DNA of 64,000 bases, taken from Hofstenia miamia. Taxonomy: Eukaryota > Xenacoelomorpha > Acoela. Every line of letters starts with the position of its first letter. Within the stretch, counting starts at the first letter, position 1. Of the stretch, positions 46,886-59,270 are shown in pieces. The position numbers and the translations under genes are program-made. The notes below the pieces were generated by a model that worked only from the letters and a program-made list of their open reading frames with translations, was not told where the DNA came from and did not search any database. Where the stretch lies: the NCBI GenBank assembly GCA_004352715.1, contig SCFE01000073.1:828033-892032 (forward strand). Reading direction: 5' to 3'.

Positions 46886-48920
46886 ACTATATAGTTTACT
46901 TCAGCTGCTTAAAAGTAGAAGATGCAAATTGAATTAATTGAATTAAAATATAAAATAACTTCAGCAGCCAGATTAGAATTAATACCAGAGAAGGGATGAA
47001 GCTGTTAGGAAATGCGCTTTGATTTCCATTTGCCGCCGTTACTGGGCGTGAACTTGCAGAGTGTATTTTAGTGAACAGATGCATTGACTTCCTGAAATGC
47101 ATAAATTTAAGAATATCACCATTCCTAAGGATTGATTGAAATATTTTCGAGAAAGCTTACTAAAGAATTTATTGTACAAAATTTATTAAAATTCTTATCC
47201 AAAAACTTGTAATTTGGTCACATGAATATATTAAAAAATTGCTAATAAATTATGCAAAATGCAATATATTCAAAACATTTCGCTTATTGATTTCTATCTA
47301 TATCAGTAGAATGCTTCAGAAGGTATTTGGTTACTGGAATTAACTACTTTTCATTGATATATTTTTTTCGAATTGGTAAACTTAGTACTTATTCAAATAC
47401 ATTTAGTGGTAATAATGCAAACCACATAACTACCACTTAGCTTAAAAGTTGAGCAATGAAATCTTGATTCCTTAACATCTACTCACTAAAACAACGGCAG
47501 AACATTCATCTTTAACAGTAGCCGGGGGTTTTGAAGGGAGGGAAGGGGCAGAATCTCGAGCGTCCAGAAGCTGTCAAGATATTGCACGGATAAAACCGTA
47601 TGAAGGATTTTAATTTTTTGAATAATATTATATTTCAACTGAAATCTGAAGGAGGCACTGATTCATGTCCCACCTGGATACATAGATTTTCAATTAGTAA
47701 TGGTAGGAATGAATAATTCTGTTATTCTAAGAGTCATTTTGAAGTTATATACACAAAATAGTATATATTAATACATTGTAGTATATGGAATAAAAATTCA
47801 GCTTGAAATTAAATTGATGATAGCGTTTGCAAATGCACACAAATTGTATGCTAAACATGAGGTTATAGGTCAAACTTGAGTCTTCTTATTTCGATAATTG
47901 CAAATTTAATAGATTTAGTGTACATATTCAACAATTGAAAATCAGAAATCATTTGAAAAGACCCTAAGAGTTCTTTTTACTGATTTGTTTTTATTAACAA
48001 TATTACCATTGTGTATTTAAAAACACAAAATGACTTTGATGATATGAAGGAAACAAAGTGTCTAGTGAGGGCTTTGTGATACAATTACGGACATTTATTT
48101 CTTTGTTAATAAATGAAAATAAATGAATTTTTCAACAATGGCTTCTTAGCATTTCATCTTGTCGGTCACTTTTAAGAAAAAGCGGCTATTGTCGTCTTTG
48201 CTGAATATTTAATCATACTGCATGCGGCTTCACCATTATTGGGTGACACAATGACTCCAACACAATTGACCTAATTAAAAATGTATTTTTAGTCACTTAC
48301 CTCTTGATCGATATACATTTTATAAATTTATGTAATCCGAAAGAACATTTTGGCCGATGTATATAATCATTTATTAATTTGCAAAATCTACCATTGCCTT
48401 AATTCTTGTTAATAAAAATTGCATTTATCAGTTATAATGTATTAATATATTTTCTTAAAAAATTAGACAAAATGTCGCCTTCTCATTAAAAGAATACATA
48501 AATTTTCAAGAAATTCATAAATATATTTTAAGTATAAAGGAGTTCCTGTTAATTTTTAACACTTGATTTCTCAGCAGGTATATTCAATTACAGCGGCTTT
48601 GAATAAAACATTCATCTGGTAAAAATGTCCTTTTTCACAGAGGAGAAAAGGCAAATCACCCATGCAAAACACAAAATTCTGTACTTACTAGAAATTTAAA
48701 ACGGATGTCACAATAAATTAGGATATCAAATATTTGAATATTGTATATTAAGTATTAAAGCTTAAGACTAATAAATCAAATTATATTAAATTTTTCTCCT
48801 ACTCTGCATGACACAAAATTCATAAAAGGAGTCACAATATGAAATATGAAATTTATCTCGAGTAATAATTATAAAATTATGATCAAGTGAAATTTATTGC
48901 ATATAGAGTAGAGCCTAGAT
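46886..48920. other. No recognisable gene
   Basis: AT-rich; a short GC-richer stretch at 47515-47575 is unexplained. Confidence 0.5.
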
Positions 48921-48976
48921 GCATGTATGTATGTATTATGTATGTATGTATGTATATATATATATATATATATAAT
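48921..48976. repeat. Compound (ATGT)n(TA)n microsatellite
   Basis: ATGT units followed by TA units. Confidence 0.95.
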
Positions 48977-49242
48977 TAAATGCATATGCATTTGTAGTAG
49001 GCACACTTTTGTTTTACAAAGCATCAAATCTTTGAAGTTTAGTATTACAAAGCTGCAGATTTTGAAGGAATGCACTCAATAATATTATATTGATCATATA
49101 AACAGTATTTATGAAGAATAAAATATTAAAAAAATATTAGGATTCCGTTGAAAGAAAAAATGGAACAGGCGTTTATCTTGCAAACATTGCAACATAACCA
49201 GCTACGCAAACACACAAGCATTTTAACAGGTATCCTAGAAAC

Positions 49243-49266
49243 ATATATATATATATATATATATAT
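49243..49266. repeat. (TA)n microsatellite
   Basis: Twelve TA units. Confidence 0.95.
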
Positions 49267-49861
49267 CTGAAGTAAATTTTTTTCGCTTACAAAGCTTCAA
49301 AACAAGGATTTTTTGGTATTACAAATCGCCAATATTTCAGGAAATTTATCCAAAAATACTGTAGTATAGTTGAAATATTTAATACAAAAGTAACTAAATT
49401 ATTGTAGATGTTTTAATTAAAAAATGGTAAAAGTGTTTAAACCATTCAATAGTCTTCTCTCGATTGAAACGATAAATCAATAATGAAATCTCTAAGTTTG
49501 CATATTGAACTCATTAATTATGCAATTGACATTTGAACAATATCTCACAACAAAACGATTATTACTAGCCTTTTACATACATGCAATTAGCTCAAACTAA
49601 GGATTATTGGTTGTACTTTGCAAGGTAGGAACTTCGAATTCAAGCAAACAAGTTCCTCCTATGGATTCATTGTGTACGTGTGAAAACCAATACAATCAAC
49701 ACTAAATGTTTATTAATAAATTTCAATGACTGCCAACCTCTTTCTAGAGATGCGATTGCTGTTTTGAAAAACCCAAATTACGAAAATTTGTACAAATTGT
49801 ATGTTGCATTGCTTGATTTACTTAATTTTTATCTAGTTCTAGCCTAATATGAACATTGATT
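49267..49861. other. No recognisable gene
   Basis: AT-rich, no motif recognised. Confidence 0.5.
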
Positions 49862-49917
<56 letters not shown>

Positions 49918-49933
49918 CATATATATATATATC
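49862..49933. repeat. (TA)n microsatellite
   Basis: About 72 bases of TA with two phase breaks. Confidence 0.95.
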
Positions 49934-49935
49934 AA

Positions 49936-49970
49936 AGGCGGATCTAGAAATATCTGATGGGGTACTGAGG
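49936..49970 (+). mobile_element. Possible hAT-like 5' end
   Basis: CAAAGGCGGATCTAGAAATA followed by CTGATGGGG resembles hAT starts of the CA.AGGCGGATC style. No matching right end was found. Confidence 0.25.
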
Positions 49971-50901
49971 CTCTTAAACTATATTTTCCATAATATTTTT
50001 CATTCTAAATTTGATTAAACTTTTGAATCCTCATAAATTTCTCTACATGTTGTAATAAGAATTTGAAAGTTCTTGCTGATGTTCTAGCCGAACTTTCTAT
50101 TATGCCGTTTTAATTTATATGTATATATTAAAATAGATCTATAAATTAATCCAGTGTACAGATTTTTTTAATTCATACAAAGGGCCAGTTTCATTGAGCA
50201 CTTTGATTGTGTACAATATAGTATTTGAGAAATATCCAAATTGGGCTGACTTCATTAGATGCTGATGGCCAACGACAAACATCTGGGGATTAAAATATCT
50301 CATAGGCAAGAATCTATGTTTTTTCTAGGATTTTAGCTTAGCTTTCTTGGTTAGGGACTTATTCAGCTATTTTTGCAAAAAATGAGAAAGCTTTTTTTTG
50401 TTTCTCATAAGATTAGGTAGAGACTTGTAGTTTTTCGAGAAAAATGGGGAGACAACTCCCCGTGGTCTACATTCTTCAACAAATATATGTCATAATTAAA
50501 ATCTGCACTGAAACCGTGCGCAGATTTTTGTATAATGTTGAAGCAATTCTTTCAACTGCCCTTATATAATTTATTAGATAAAAAATTTGGTGAATGGTAG
50601 ATGAAAGGCCTAATATTGGAATATGTTTGATATATTCTTAAGAATGTGTAATATTATTTGAAAAAAATGTTGGAAAGTCGGACAAATATTTGCCAAATAT
50701 TTGCAAGGTTTGTTAAATTTTAGGGAAACTTGCAAGTTATTTTAAAAATTTCCCAAATATTTTACAAATATTTATTATAGATACGTTTAATGTTTTCATT
50801 CCTGTCTCAAAAATCACAGGCTTTATTATGACAAATAATTTCAAGTTTTTCAGTTCAATATCTGACAAGCTTCAATGAAGTAAACAAGCGATAAAAAATG
50901 T
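49971..50901. other. No recognisable gene
   Basis: AT-rich, no motif recognised. Confidence 0.5.
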
Positions 50902-50928
50902 TTAATAATAATAATAATAATAATAATG
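50902..50928. repeat. (TAA)n microsatellite, unoccupied
   Basis: About nine TAA units with no retrotransposon attached, unlike the tracts at 39592, 40623 and 63045. Confidence 0.95.
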
Positions 50929-52790
50929 AGAAATGATTAAAATGGTGAACAATTCATTCACAGTAGTGAATCCAGAGATGTTCATTGAATTAATATATAT
51001 GCATGTAGTGCCATACTTAAAAGTATATGTTGAATGTAAGGACGTAACTTTAGAAACAATTGCCTTTAAAGAATTCATAAAATTAGTTTATTGCGCAGTT
51101 CATATCAAAAATTAGGAATTGGCCAAGCAAATTCAAAATAATAAATGCATTAGTGCATTTTATAGCGGTTGAACTTACTCATTGAGGTAGATTTACTTTC
51201 CCATTTTCTTACCAATTCTTAGAGTATTTGATCCACATCATGCACTATTTTATATAAAGCCTACAGTGTACTATTCGAAATTTGTTTTAGTCGCAATGTC
51301 ATTATCGTTAATTAAAAGCAATTAGTGCATTAACTGAATGAGGTCAAACTACACTATCAATAAATGAATGGCAATCAGCATTAAGCAATTCTTTAAATAA
51401 TTTAACATTTTTGAGTAAATCTGGATGATATCAGATTACCAGAAAATATTCAATGCTCCCGTTTGTAATTTAGTAACCATGAAGAGATCAGAAGGGTTAA
51501 ATTGCTCTCATGTATGTTGGGTTAGGTTGTGCCACGTTTTGCGGTAGTGGTGGGTTGTGTTGTATTCCTAAAAAGATTTCAAAAAATTTATCAATGATAT
51601 TGACTAAATTATTAGTATGATTCCAATTGCACATGAAATCAAATGTGATTCGAATCTAATTCTATCAGCACTCAGTACATGAGATGAGAGTCAAAGACCT
51701 CAAGGGGATTGACTTTGAAAATTCTGCATTACATAGTTGGGTTCGATTAGATGTTCAAAACTTCGGTTTGGGTTGGTTCCGCTCTTGGTGAAAGCTGATT
51801 GCAGTACTGGTCCCCTGGTCCCAACATTTATTGCTATTACTACATACTATAGATATATTGCTTCTTAACATATTAGTGATTGGTGTCACAAAAGACATTA
51901 CTAGTGTTCTGTAAATTTATTAAAGTGTGTACACCCCTCCTACTATCAAATTCGAAATTCGGTCTGGTGCTAGACTAAGCCTTCTCTCTAGAACACAATA
52001 AAAGGAATTTTACCAAGAGCGTTAACTTCAAATCTAATTCGAAGATGTTTCACTGCATCATTAAAATCGCAAATGCCATGCTTCAGTTGAAAGTAGGCGG
52101 TGTTTATCGTTTCTACGTTCAACAGGTTGTTGTTAGTTAAACGTTTGCTATCGTTTTCAAGATATTTGTTAGCTCGTTCGTCAAGATAACGTGAAATTGT
52201 TTATTTACGAAATCATTCTGTGTGTAGCGATTACGTGAGAAACCAACCCCTATTTAAAACTATCCATGTAAATTCTGATTGCCGTCGGGAAAGTTTGATT
52301 GTGTAAATCTTTTCATTTATTTAAACTTCCTTAAATCTTTAAACAAAACCGAAATCACATTTCAGAGACAATCTCAAAATGTCATGACTTAGATATTACA
52401 TGTACACTAGACATAGTTGTAAAAGGTTGTTGATTGTTGTCAGATGTGACACCAATGTCTTAGGCACACCCTAATTTCCCATAAAATATGTCTGCTATCT
52501 AGCCATTGACGCCTTCTTTCTAAACACAATTGCTTTACTTTAACAACTCTGCAAATTTATATTTCAATAAACGCACACTCTGCCACAACTATTCAAATTT
52601 ATGATTTTAAAGCGATATTATTCAAGCTGTTCAAAAAATATGTCACATCTTGAAGATTTTTAGGTCTATATATTTTTCGTAATTCCATGTGAGTATTCCA
52701 AATGGGTCGAGATAAAGGTTAATATATTGACCATGTACGAGAAGTAGAAGGATAGTTAATAAATACATACTTGTATACAAATTGCATATG
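50929..52790. other. No recognisable gene
   Basis: AT-rich. G/T-rich GTTGGGTTAGGTTGTG at 51518 onward is not tandem. Confidence 0.5.
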
Positions 52791-52840
52791 CATATATATA
52801 TATATATATATTTACATATTTATATATATATATATATATA
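52791..52840. repeat. (TA)n microsatellite, interrupted
   Basis: TA tract with a TTTACATATTTA interruption. Confidence 0.95.
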
Positions 52841-53104
52841 TCCGCAGTTTTTCTTTGGAGATCTGTCTTAGAATGTAGAGGGGATGGTTTTCTTAAAATT
52901 CCATTGTACAGCTAATTGTTTTCTTAAAACCTAAAAATGTTTACCCAGTCGAATTCTTTAAAATCATTTTAAGTAAAATTTTTTCTAAGAAAATCAATTA
53001 CTTGCATATTTTGCTAGAATATCAGTTTTGCACAACTGAATTATATATGCGGCATATATTCTATACAATTTCAGGTGACTGCCTATATTTGTGTAATTGA
53101 CTGC

Positions 53105-53130
53105 TTATATATATATATATATGTATATAA
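53105..53130. repeat. (TA)n microsatellite
   Basis: Short TA tract with one GTATA interruption. Confidence 0.9.
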
Positions 53131-53459
53131 ATGTTTTCATTTAGTAAATATATCAAAATATTCATTGAAAAAAATAAACTAGCAGATTTGAATATTTCTG
53201 GAGATTTAATGATACTTTTGTTGAAAAAATGAAAATTCCACAATAATCCCACTCGGAAAACATTTTTTCAACGTCACAAATTATTTATTATGTAATATAC
53301 AATGGAGCAATTGGTGCAAAAAGTAGCATAACAGGTTCCTTTAAATAACAATATAAAAATTTTAATTTAGGTTTTTTTTGGAAGTGGGAAAGCAAAGTTG
53401 ACACTTTGTACAGTATCTACTTTCTACATACTGTATGCAAATTGCATATACATGTATAT

Positions 53460-53461
<2 letters not shown>

Positions 53462-53501
<40 letters not shown>
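53462..53501. repeat. (TA)n microsatellite
   Basis: About 20 TA units. Confidence 0.95.
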
Positions 53502-53503
<2 letters not shown>

Positions 53504-53679
53504 AAACCAGAAATGTATAATCCGCAGGTTTATAGCATAAAAGTATGAATATACCTTCCTACAAAAAATAGTTTGAGATGATCCAATTGAACTTTCCAGC
53601 GGCAAGGTGTTTCTTAGCCTTAAGCCATTATATTCAACAAAGTATGAAGTCAACTATATTTAAAAGTTTCCGCATTAGC

Positions 53680-53970
53680 TGGGAAAATTGTGCCCCAATT
53701 GAGCGTAATAAATTTACAAAATTTGCGACTAGCTGAAATGAGGCTAATTTTATACTCGCGAAAAACACAAAGTCGTTGATGTGGGTGAAAGAGAGGAATG
53801 GGGAACCAATTAATAGAAAATTAGGTCATGCGTTTATTCAAATGCCATTATTGACACCCCTAGTCTCTCATAAAAGTCGCTTTTGTTCTTAATCGTTTGC
53901 AATTGAGATTTCATGTGTTGTAAACACAATTTGACGTCAGTTTTGTCACCTATCTGTTATTTTGTTATTA
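53680..53970. promoter_or_regulatory. Possible cis-regulatory block
   Basis: Lower AT monotony with words such as GCCCCAATTGAGCG, GGCTAATTTTAT, ACCAATTAATAG, AAATTAGGTCATGCG, ATAAAAGTCG and TTTGACGTCAG (CRE-like TGACGTCA half). Suggestive of non-coding regulatory sequence only; conservation cannot be tested here. Confidence 0.2.
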
Positions 53971-54242
53971 TCTGAAATAGATTGATATGTATTTTATTAT
54001 TTCAAGTAGTTAAGCTGGGCGAAATATGTTGTGTGGAAATTTTCCAATGCTTTACAAGCAAACTTCAGATATCAAAATCTCTCGCTCGCTTATAATTATT
54101 AAGATTGATTGCTATGTTTCTCATGCGAACCTGAACTGTAAATGGACCTCATAGTTATTCTATCTGTATTAAAACGTAAATATTATTGTCTAATCAGCTC
54201 AAAAAAGCTTAACTAAGCAGCCATTTGCAACCATAAAGATAT

Positions 54243-54545
54243 AATCATTTTGTCCATATTTTCAAACACTTTTCTCCATATCTATTATGAAATTAGGAAA
54301 TCCTTTGATACCTGATACATCTATGGTTAAATGCGCGCATCTCATATTGTGAAAATTTGTTCTAACAACTATAACTTTACCTGGAGTATGGGAATGATTA
54401 AATATTTTTCAATGAAATTTGTGAAATACTTCCAAATATTCTCTATACCTAACAATGCATTATAAGGTCTTGAGGTAACATTGGCGAATCCAAGTCTCAT
54501 TCGGGCATACCGTGAAAAAAGAAAGGGGTCTCGGGGCTAATTTAG
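54243..54545 (+). repeat. Dispersed repeat R1, diverged copy
   Basis: Aligns with 60690-61050: TTTGTCCATATTTTCAAACA then CTTTTCTCCA, AATATTCTCTATACCTAA, TTATAAGGTCTTGAG, and CATACCGTGAAAAAAGAAAG then GGTCTCGGGGC. Similarity about two-thirds with indels. Confidence 0.5.
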
Positions 54546-55605
54546 AGACATAATTGAAAGAGACAGTAATCAATCCTATGGTGTGTCGTTCTTAGTGTGA
54601 AAGATATAAGTGTCGGAAATTTTTTTGATGGAATCAATCACAAATTGAAAACCATGTCAAGTTTTCTCAGAGTTACACTAATTTAAAATTTCTATATAAT
54701 GTAGAGATACGTGATTTAGTACTTAAAGGAAAACTTGATGGCTTTCTAATACTTTATATATTGTACAATGCACTATACTTGTTGAATAGCAGTCAACAGC
54801 CGTGCTTCATTATGAATCAGAATTTTAGGTTTGAAAATATCTAAATAACATGTTATCTATATTATTTAATAAACTAATTTCCAAGGGCACAATTTAAAAA
54901 AAAATGCAGTTTGGAATGAAAATTAGTAGCTATAGCAAATGACATTCCTGTACTACAATGGTATTTCCACTGAATTAATAACGTAGACATCCAGTTTTAT
55001 AATCGAGCCAAGAGAATAAATGGGCGCTGCCCAACGTTGCACTCGGCTATATAGAGTAAAATATTTTTGTGAACAAGTTTGCTATAATAAGTTTAAACAT
55101 TGTTTTATTAAATGCAATTTGAAATAATTTTGTTGCAGATGACATTTTCATTCACATCTAATTATAAGTATCACTTGCGTGTTTTGATGACGTTTACTTA
55201 CATGATATACGAAAATGTGTTGTAAAGTTGCAATGTTGAAAGTGCATCGAGGCTACTTTATATAATCTTTAAATTGAAAATTTTTTAAGTTAATATAGCT
55301 TTAGTTGTTAAACTATAATCATGTTTTTGTAATTTGTTCTAGATAAATATATTCTTAAACTTAGCAGATATGAAGAATATACTTGAGGCATCTTTCTAAC
55401 AGTTTAAAAGAATTATTACTACAATAAAATATTTTTAAATAAAATAGCATGATCTTAGTATGATACTTTTTGTATCATGAACAGTCTGTTTTTTTATAAG
55501 AATAACATTAATTATTTATGGTCGTCAACGAATTGGAAAGAATATACTTTTGAAATACCTGAAACATCATTACCTAATTCCTAACTCTTTTCAATATTTA
55601 GGTTG
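54546..55605. other. No recognisable gene
   Basis: AT-rich, no motif recognised. Confidence 0.5.
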
Positions 55606-55655
55606 TATTATATATATATACATATATATACATATATATTTATTTATTTATATAT

Positions 55656-55703
<48 letters not shown>

Positions 55704-55717
55704 TTATATATATATAT
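55606..55717. repeat. (TA)n microsatellite, interrupted
   Basis: About 110 bases of TA with ACATATATAC, TTTATTTAT and CCGATAT interruptions. Its right end forms the start of the 417-bp duplicated unit. Confidence 0.95.
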
Positions 55718-56115
55718 CCTTGGTATACAAAATGCATGAGGAAGATTGCAGCATTTTTCAAAAATCGGTGCTGAATTCAAAACATATTACAACGAAGTTT
55801 TTGAGACCAACAATACCAAACCACTTTTAGTTTTAAAAATCAATTTAAATTGCTAATTTAATAACTTTCAAAAATCAATCTTTCGAGATTGAGTCAGAGA
55901 TATTTAAAACAATAAGCACAGATTCTTTCAAGTTTGAGCGTGCGACTACTTGATTATGTGAAAATAAATGTAGTCCAAGAGAATTCAGCATAAATATGTA
56001 AGTGAACTGGATGAATTAAAAATAAATCAGCTTGCACTTCTGAAGATTTCAAAGCCCGAGGCGACTTTGCCATAAATGCTCACTCTGTGGTCACATTTTG
56101 AAAACATGTTGGAAT
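55699..56115 (+). repeat. 417-bp tandem duplication, unit 1
   Basis: Repeated immediately at 56116-56532 at offset 417. I saw one difference (GATTCTTTC at about 55922 versus GATTATTTC at about 56339). No coding potential. Confidence 0.95.
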
Positions 56116-56532
56116 TATATTTATATATATATATCCTTGGTATACAAAATGCATGAGGAAGATTGCAGCATTTTTCAAAAATCGGTGCTGAATTCAAAAC
56201 ATATTACAACGAAGTTTTTGAGACCAACAATACCAAACCACTTTTAGTTTTAAAAATCAATTTAAATTGCTAATTTAATAACTTTCAAAAATCAATCTTT
56301 CGAGATTGAGTCAGAGATATTTAAAACAATAAGCACAGATTATTTCAAGTTTGAGCGTGCGACTACTTGATTATGTGAAAATAAATGTAGTCCAAGAGAA
56401 TTCAGCATAAATATGTAAGTGAACTGGATGAATTAAAAATAAATCAGCTTGCACTTCTGAAGATTTCAAAGCCCGAGGCGACTTTGCCATAAATGCTCAC
56501 TCTGTGGTCACATTTTGAAAACATGTTGGAAT
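56116..56532 (+). repeat. 417-bp tandem duplication, unit 2
   Basis: Second unit, beginning with a short TATTTATATATATAT tract and ending at TTGGAATTA. Near-identity means a very recent duplication or an assembly duplication. Confidence 0.95.
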
Positions 56533-57559
56533 TACTGCAACTAGATTTATTTAGCCAGAACCTGCTAGTGTTTATCGTTTTGCGATTAGTAATTGAGAAA
56601 AACCTGTTTATTGAAGAAATACTACCTCAGTTTGCTTTGTCAACATTTAGCGTTGGGAAATCATTGGCAAACATTGCACGCTAAAATCTAAATGTTACAT
56701 GGTTTGCTGTTTATCAGTCTTCAAAGTCAAATTTCTGCTCATTTTCTAAGTTGACCACGTTTCTTATCAAATTTTTGACCCAATTTTCGTGAACGTAAAC
56801 ATGGTTTCCTTTTATCATACTTTGGCCGATTGTAAATCAATGTCATAACAAGAGAAGCAAAGTGTCTGAAAAGCGTTTCACGGGAAACCGTGCTAAATTT
56901 TTGATATTGAGCTAAATATAATTTTTTTTCAAAATTTGCTTAAGTTTATAAATTTAATATCAACTACGATTTCAAATTAATTTTGTCTCATTATATAAGT
57001 AAATCTATCTATGAGTTGATCTATTACCAATTTTAAAGGGTACAATGTTGAAGTCAGTGTCACCAAATTTGAAATATAAAAGTTGAATTGCAAGGAACAT
57101 TTTCTATTGTTCAAAATTTCCTGTAATTGATGCGTGCCGACAAACTACAAAAAATATTTTGATATTTTCAGCATCTAGTTTAAACACAGTGTGCTATAAG
57201 TATTAATTATAATGCGTGAAGTAGTTTAAATAAATTGTCTAGTACAGATGCTCTGCAACATATGTGGCACAATTGTATTTTAATACTGTTATTTCAGTAA
57301 ATTATCTCTTACAAATTCAACTCTATAAGTAATAGGTATTTTAGAATTGATTTATTGTTTCAAATATTCTAACACATCATAAATATGTAAAGAATTGGAT
57401 ATTTTAGTAATAAATATTTGGAATAATTACAATATATTTCCAAAAGCAATATTCTACAAAGAGTTAAACCGTCGATTTTGCACAATCCAAACTAATGAAG
57501 TGTAGGCACAGAGCAAGTGAAAATCATTTACTAATGCAAAACTCCAAACACCCTATTTC
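56533..57559. other. No recognisable gene
   Basis: AT-rich; the frame 56493-56684 has no recognised domain. Confidence 0.5.
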
Positions 57560-57690
57560 ATCCTTAAAATTACAAACCGTTTTGTCCACATTTTCAAAGA
57601 ACCTTCTCCAAGCCTATAAGAAAATATACGAACCCTGTGATTTTGACAGATCTATGGGTAAGTGTACTTCCCTGCAATGGTATTGCTGTG
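57560..57690 (+). repeat. Dispersed repeat R1, short copy
   Basis: TTACAAACCGTTTTGTCCAC followed by ATTTTCAAAGAACCTTCTCC and AAGCCTATAAGAAAAT, then AGATCTATGGGTAAGTG; collinear with 60690-60790. Confidence 0.65.
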
Positions 57691-57775
57691 CTTAACGTAC
57701 ACGAAAATATTAACTTTGTTCAATGGAAAATCCCCTTCCCTAGTGTTCAGACAATAAGGCGGACGAATAGAAAAT
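57686..57775 (+). repeat. Local diverged direct repeat, unit 1
   Basis: GCTTAACG, TTCAATGGAAAATCC, and GACAATAAGGCGG recur in the same order at 57958-58065 (GCTTAATGG, TTCAATGGAAAGTCC, GATAATAAGGCGG). Confidence 0.55.
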
Positions 57776-57957
57776 TGCTTTGCGAAACTAACGCCGCATC
57801 TTCACGAAGTTGAAGACATCTACATATATATGCATATTTATTAGTAAAAGAAAAAACTGAGATTATTGAGTACAGGGAATATTCTAGACAAATTATTAAA
57901 ATGATTGATTAGTTGTGTTCAACTTAGTCATATGGGAGTACAGCAAAAGTTGTGGTG

Positions 57958-58065
57958 TTGCTTAATGGTTAACAAAACTTGATACTTTTTTTCAATGGAA
58001 AGTCCTGTTTTGACAAAACCCGGCAAATTCTTTCCTTTTCTTTAATTCAGATAATAAGGCGGGAA
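57958..58065 (+). repeat. Local diverged direct repeat, unit 2
   Basis: Second unit, ending just before the hAT-like element's target duplication. Confidence 0.55.
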
Positions 58066-58076
58066 GAGCCATGGCA

Positions 58077-58084
58077 GTGAAAAC
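58077..58084. repeat. hAT target-site duplication, left
   Basis: GTGAAAAC, matched by GTGACAAC at 59447-59454 (7 of 8 bases), the length used by hAT transposases. Confidence 0.7.
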
Positions 58085-58265
58085 CACAGTTAGGACCAGG
58101 CCGGTTTTTTCTGCCCGGGCCGACGGTATGCGGCCCACATCAACACAAAAAAAATCAGACCCCATTTTTCTTGAATGTTTTACATGTACATGGATTCAAC
58201 GTGAATAATTATTATATTTCATTTGAGATCTCATTTCATCTACATATTTACTCTTGTAAGTACTA

Positions 58266-59270
58266 CAGTACTGGAAATAGGTATTCGACCACCTTGCTAT
58301 TTTAAATAAATAATGAACATTTATTGGATAGAGTGTGTCTAAGATTATAACTAAGTGTTACTTAACAGTTAGATAACTTGTATTGCAAAAATGTATTCGG
58401 CCACCTGAAAAAAATTTAACAAATGAACAAATCCGAAAAAAGTAAATACCAAATATGATACATAAATTAGTAATTGATGCAATATAAGCACTTAGCAACA
58501 AAATTCTTTCTTCTAATATTTTGTAGGGTATCCCTTTGAGCGAATAATAGCTTCAAGGCGATCAGGGATTGAAGCAAATAATTTTTCAATAAAGCTTCAA
58601 TGTGAAGAGTATGCTGTTCAATTCGATATTTGACCTCCTTCCACATATTTTCGATAATTTTAAGGTCTGAGGATTGGCCAGGTCAGTCAGCAATTGAGTA
58701 CTTCTTCAGGATGTTTCGCACAGTTCTTCCTGGGATTTTGCTTTGGAAAGCACAACACAAGAGTTGATTGGGAGGTTTTGGAGGCCTTCTTTGGTCTATC
58801 GGACTTTGGCTTGGGTGCAATGATGTTTTCAGAAATGAAACGTCTGATGATATCCCCGAAAGTACTTCGAGGTCGCTCTACAAGTCGGGCTATATTACTT
58901 TGATTCATCCCTTTAAAAGTTTGGAGAAAATCAACCCGCGGATGGCAAGAGGTACATAACCAGGTATCATCATATATGGCGAAGAAAGACTGTTGTTCGA
59001 CATTTTTAATATAAATGGACTGAAAATAGCTCAACTAATGAAATTATTCACAGATTCGCAGAATTGGTGTGAAGTGGCCGAATACATTTTTCCAAGAAAA
59101 TATTAGGTAACCACAAACATTGTAGCATTTCTCCTTGAGATTTACAGTAAACAGTGATAATTATGTCTCAAAATTGATGAATTCCTCTTTCTGCAACACA
59201 TTCTTGGCGTTCATTTCTTAGAAATATTTATGACAAATCATGGGTGGCCGAATTCTTTTTTCCAGTGCTG
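58266..59270 (-). mobile_element. Tc1-like element with IR/DR ends (1005 bp)
   Basis: Flanked by TA (58264-58265 and 59271-59272). The left end CAGTACTGGAAATAGGTATT and the right end (minus strand) CAGCACTGGAAAAAAGAATT both lead to TCG(A/G)CCACC. Inner direct repeats of TATTCGGCCAC(C/T) are at about 58394-58405, and inverted at 59073-59084, so each end has an outer and an inner transposase-binding-like repeat. The interior carries a deleted transposase. It is inserted inside the hAT-like element. Confidence 0.85.
58516..58926 (-). pseudogene. Tc1-like transposase, internally deleted
   Basis: The minus strand from about 58926 to 58687 encodes the paired-like N-terminal domain: MNQSNIARLVERPRSTFGD, then IIRRFISENIIAPKPKS, then a GRPKK-like AT-hook (here DRPKK), ending EEVLNC followed by a stop. 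The next block, at 58683-58516 in another frame, is the C-terminal end of the catalytic domain: PGQSSDLKIIENMWKEVKYR with the third catalytic Glu (IIEN) retained. The two catalytic Asp blocks between them are gone. The full-length protein would be about 340 residues. It would bind the inner and outer end repeats and move the element to TA sites; this copy cannot. Confidence 0.85.

Noticed and set aside
51500-51560. GTTGGGTTAGGTTG as an insect-type telomeric repeat
   Set aside because: The TTAGG word occurs singly and is not tandem.
55550-55830. Open frames rich in Ile-Tyr repeats
   Set aside because: Translation of (TA)n microsatellite; the same applies to frames at 2801-3135, 21845-22156, 36609-36929, 43877-44218, 48869-49075 and 62648-62842.
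58694-58959. Plus-strand open frames opposite the Tc1-like transposase
   Set aside because: Antisense shadows of the minus-strand helix-turn-helix domain.
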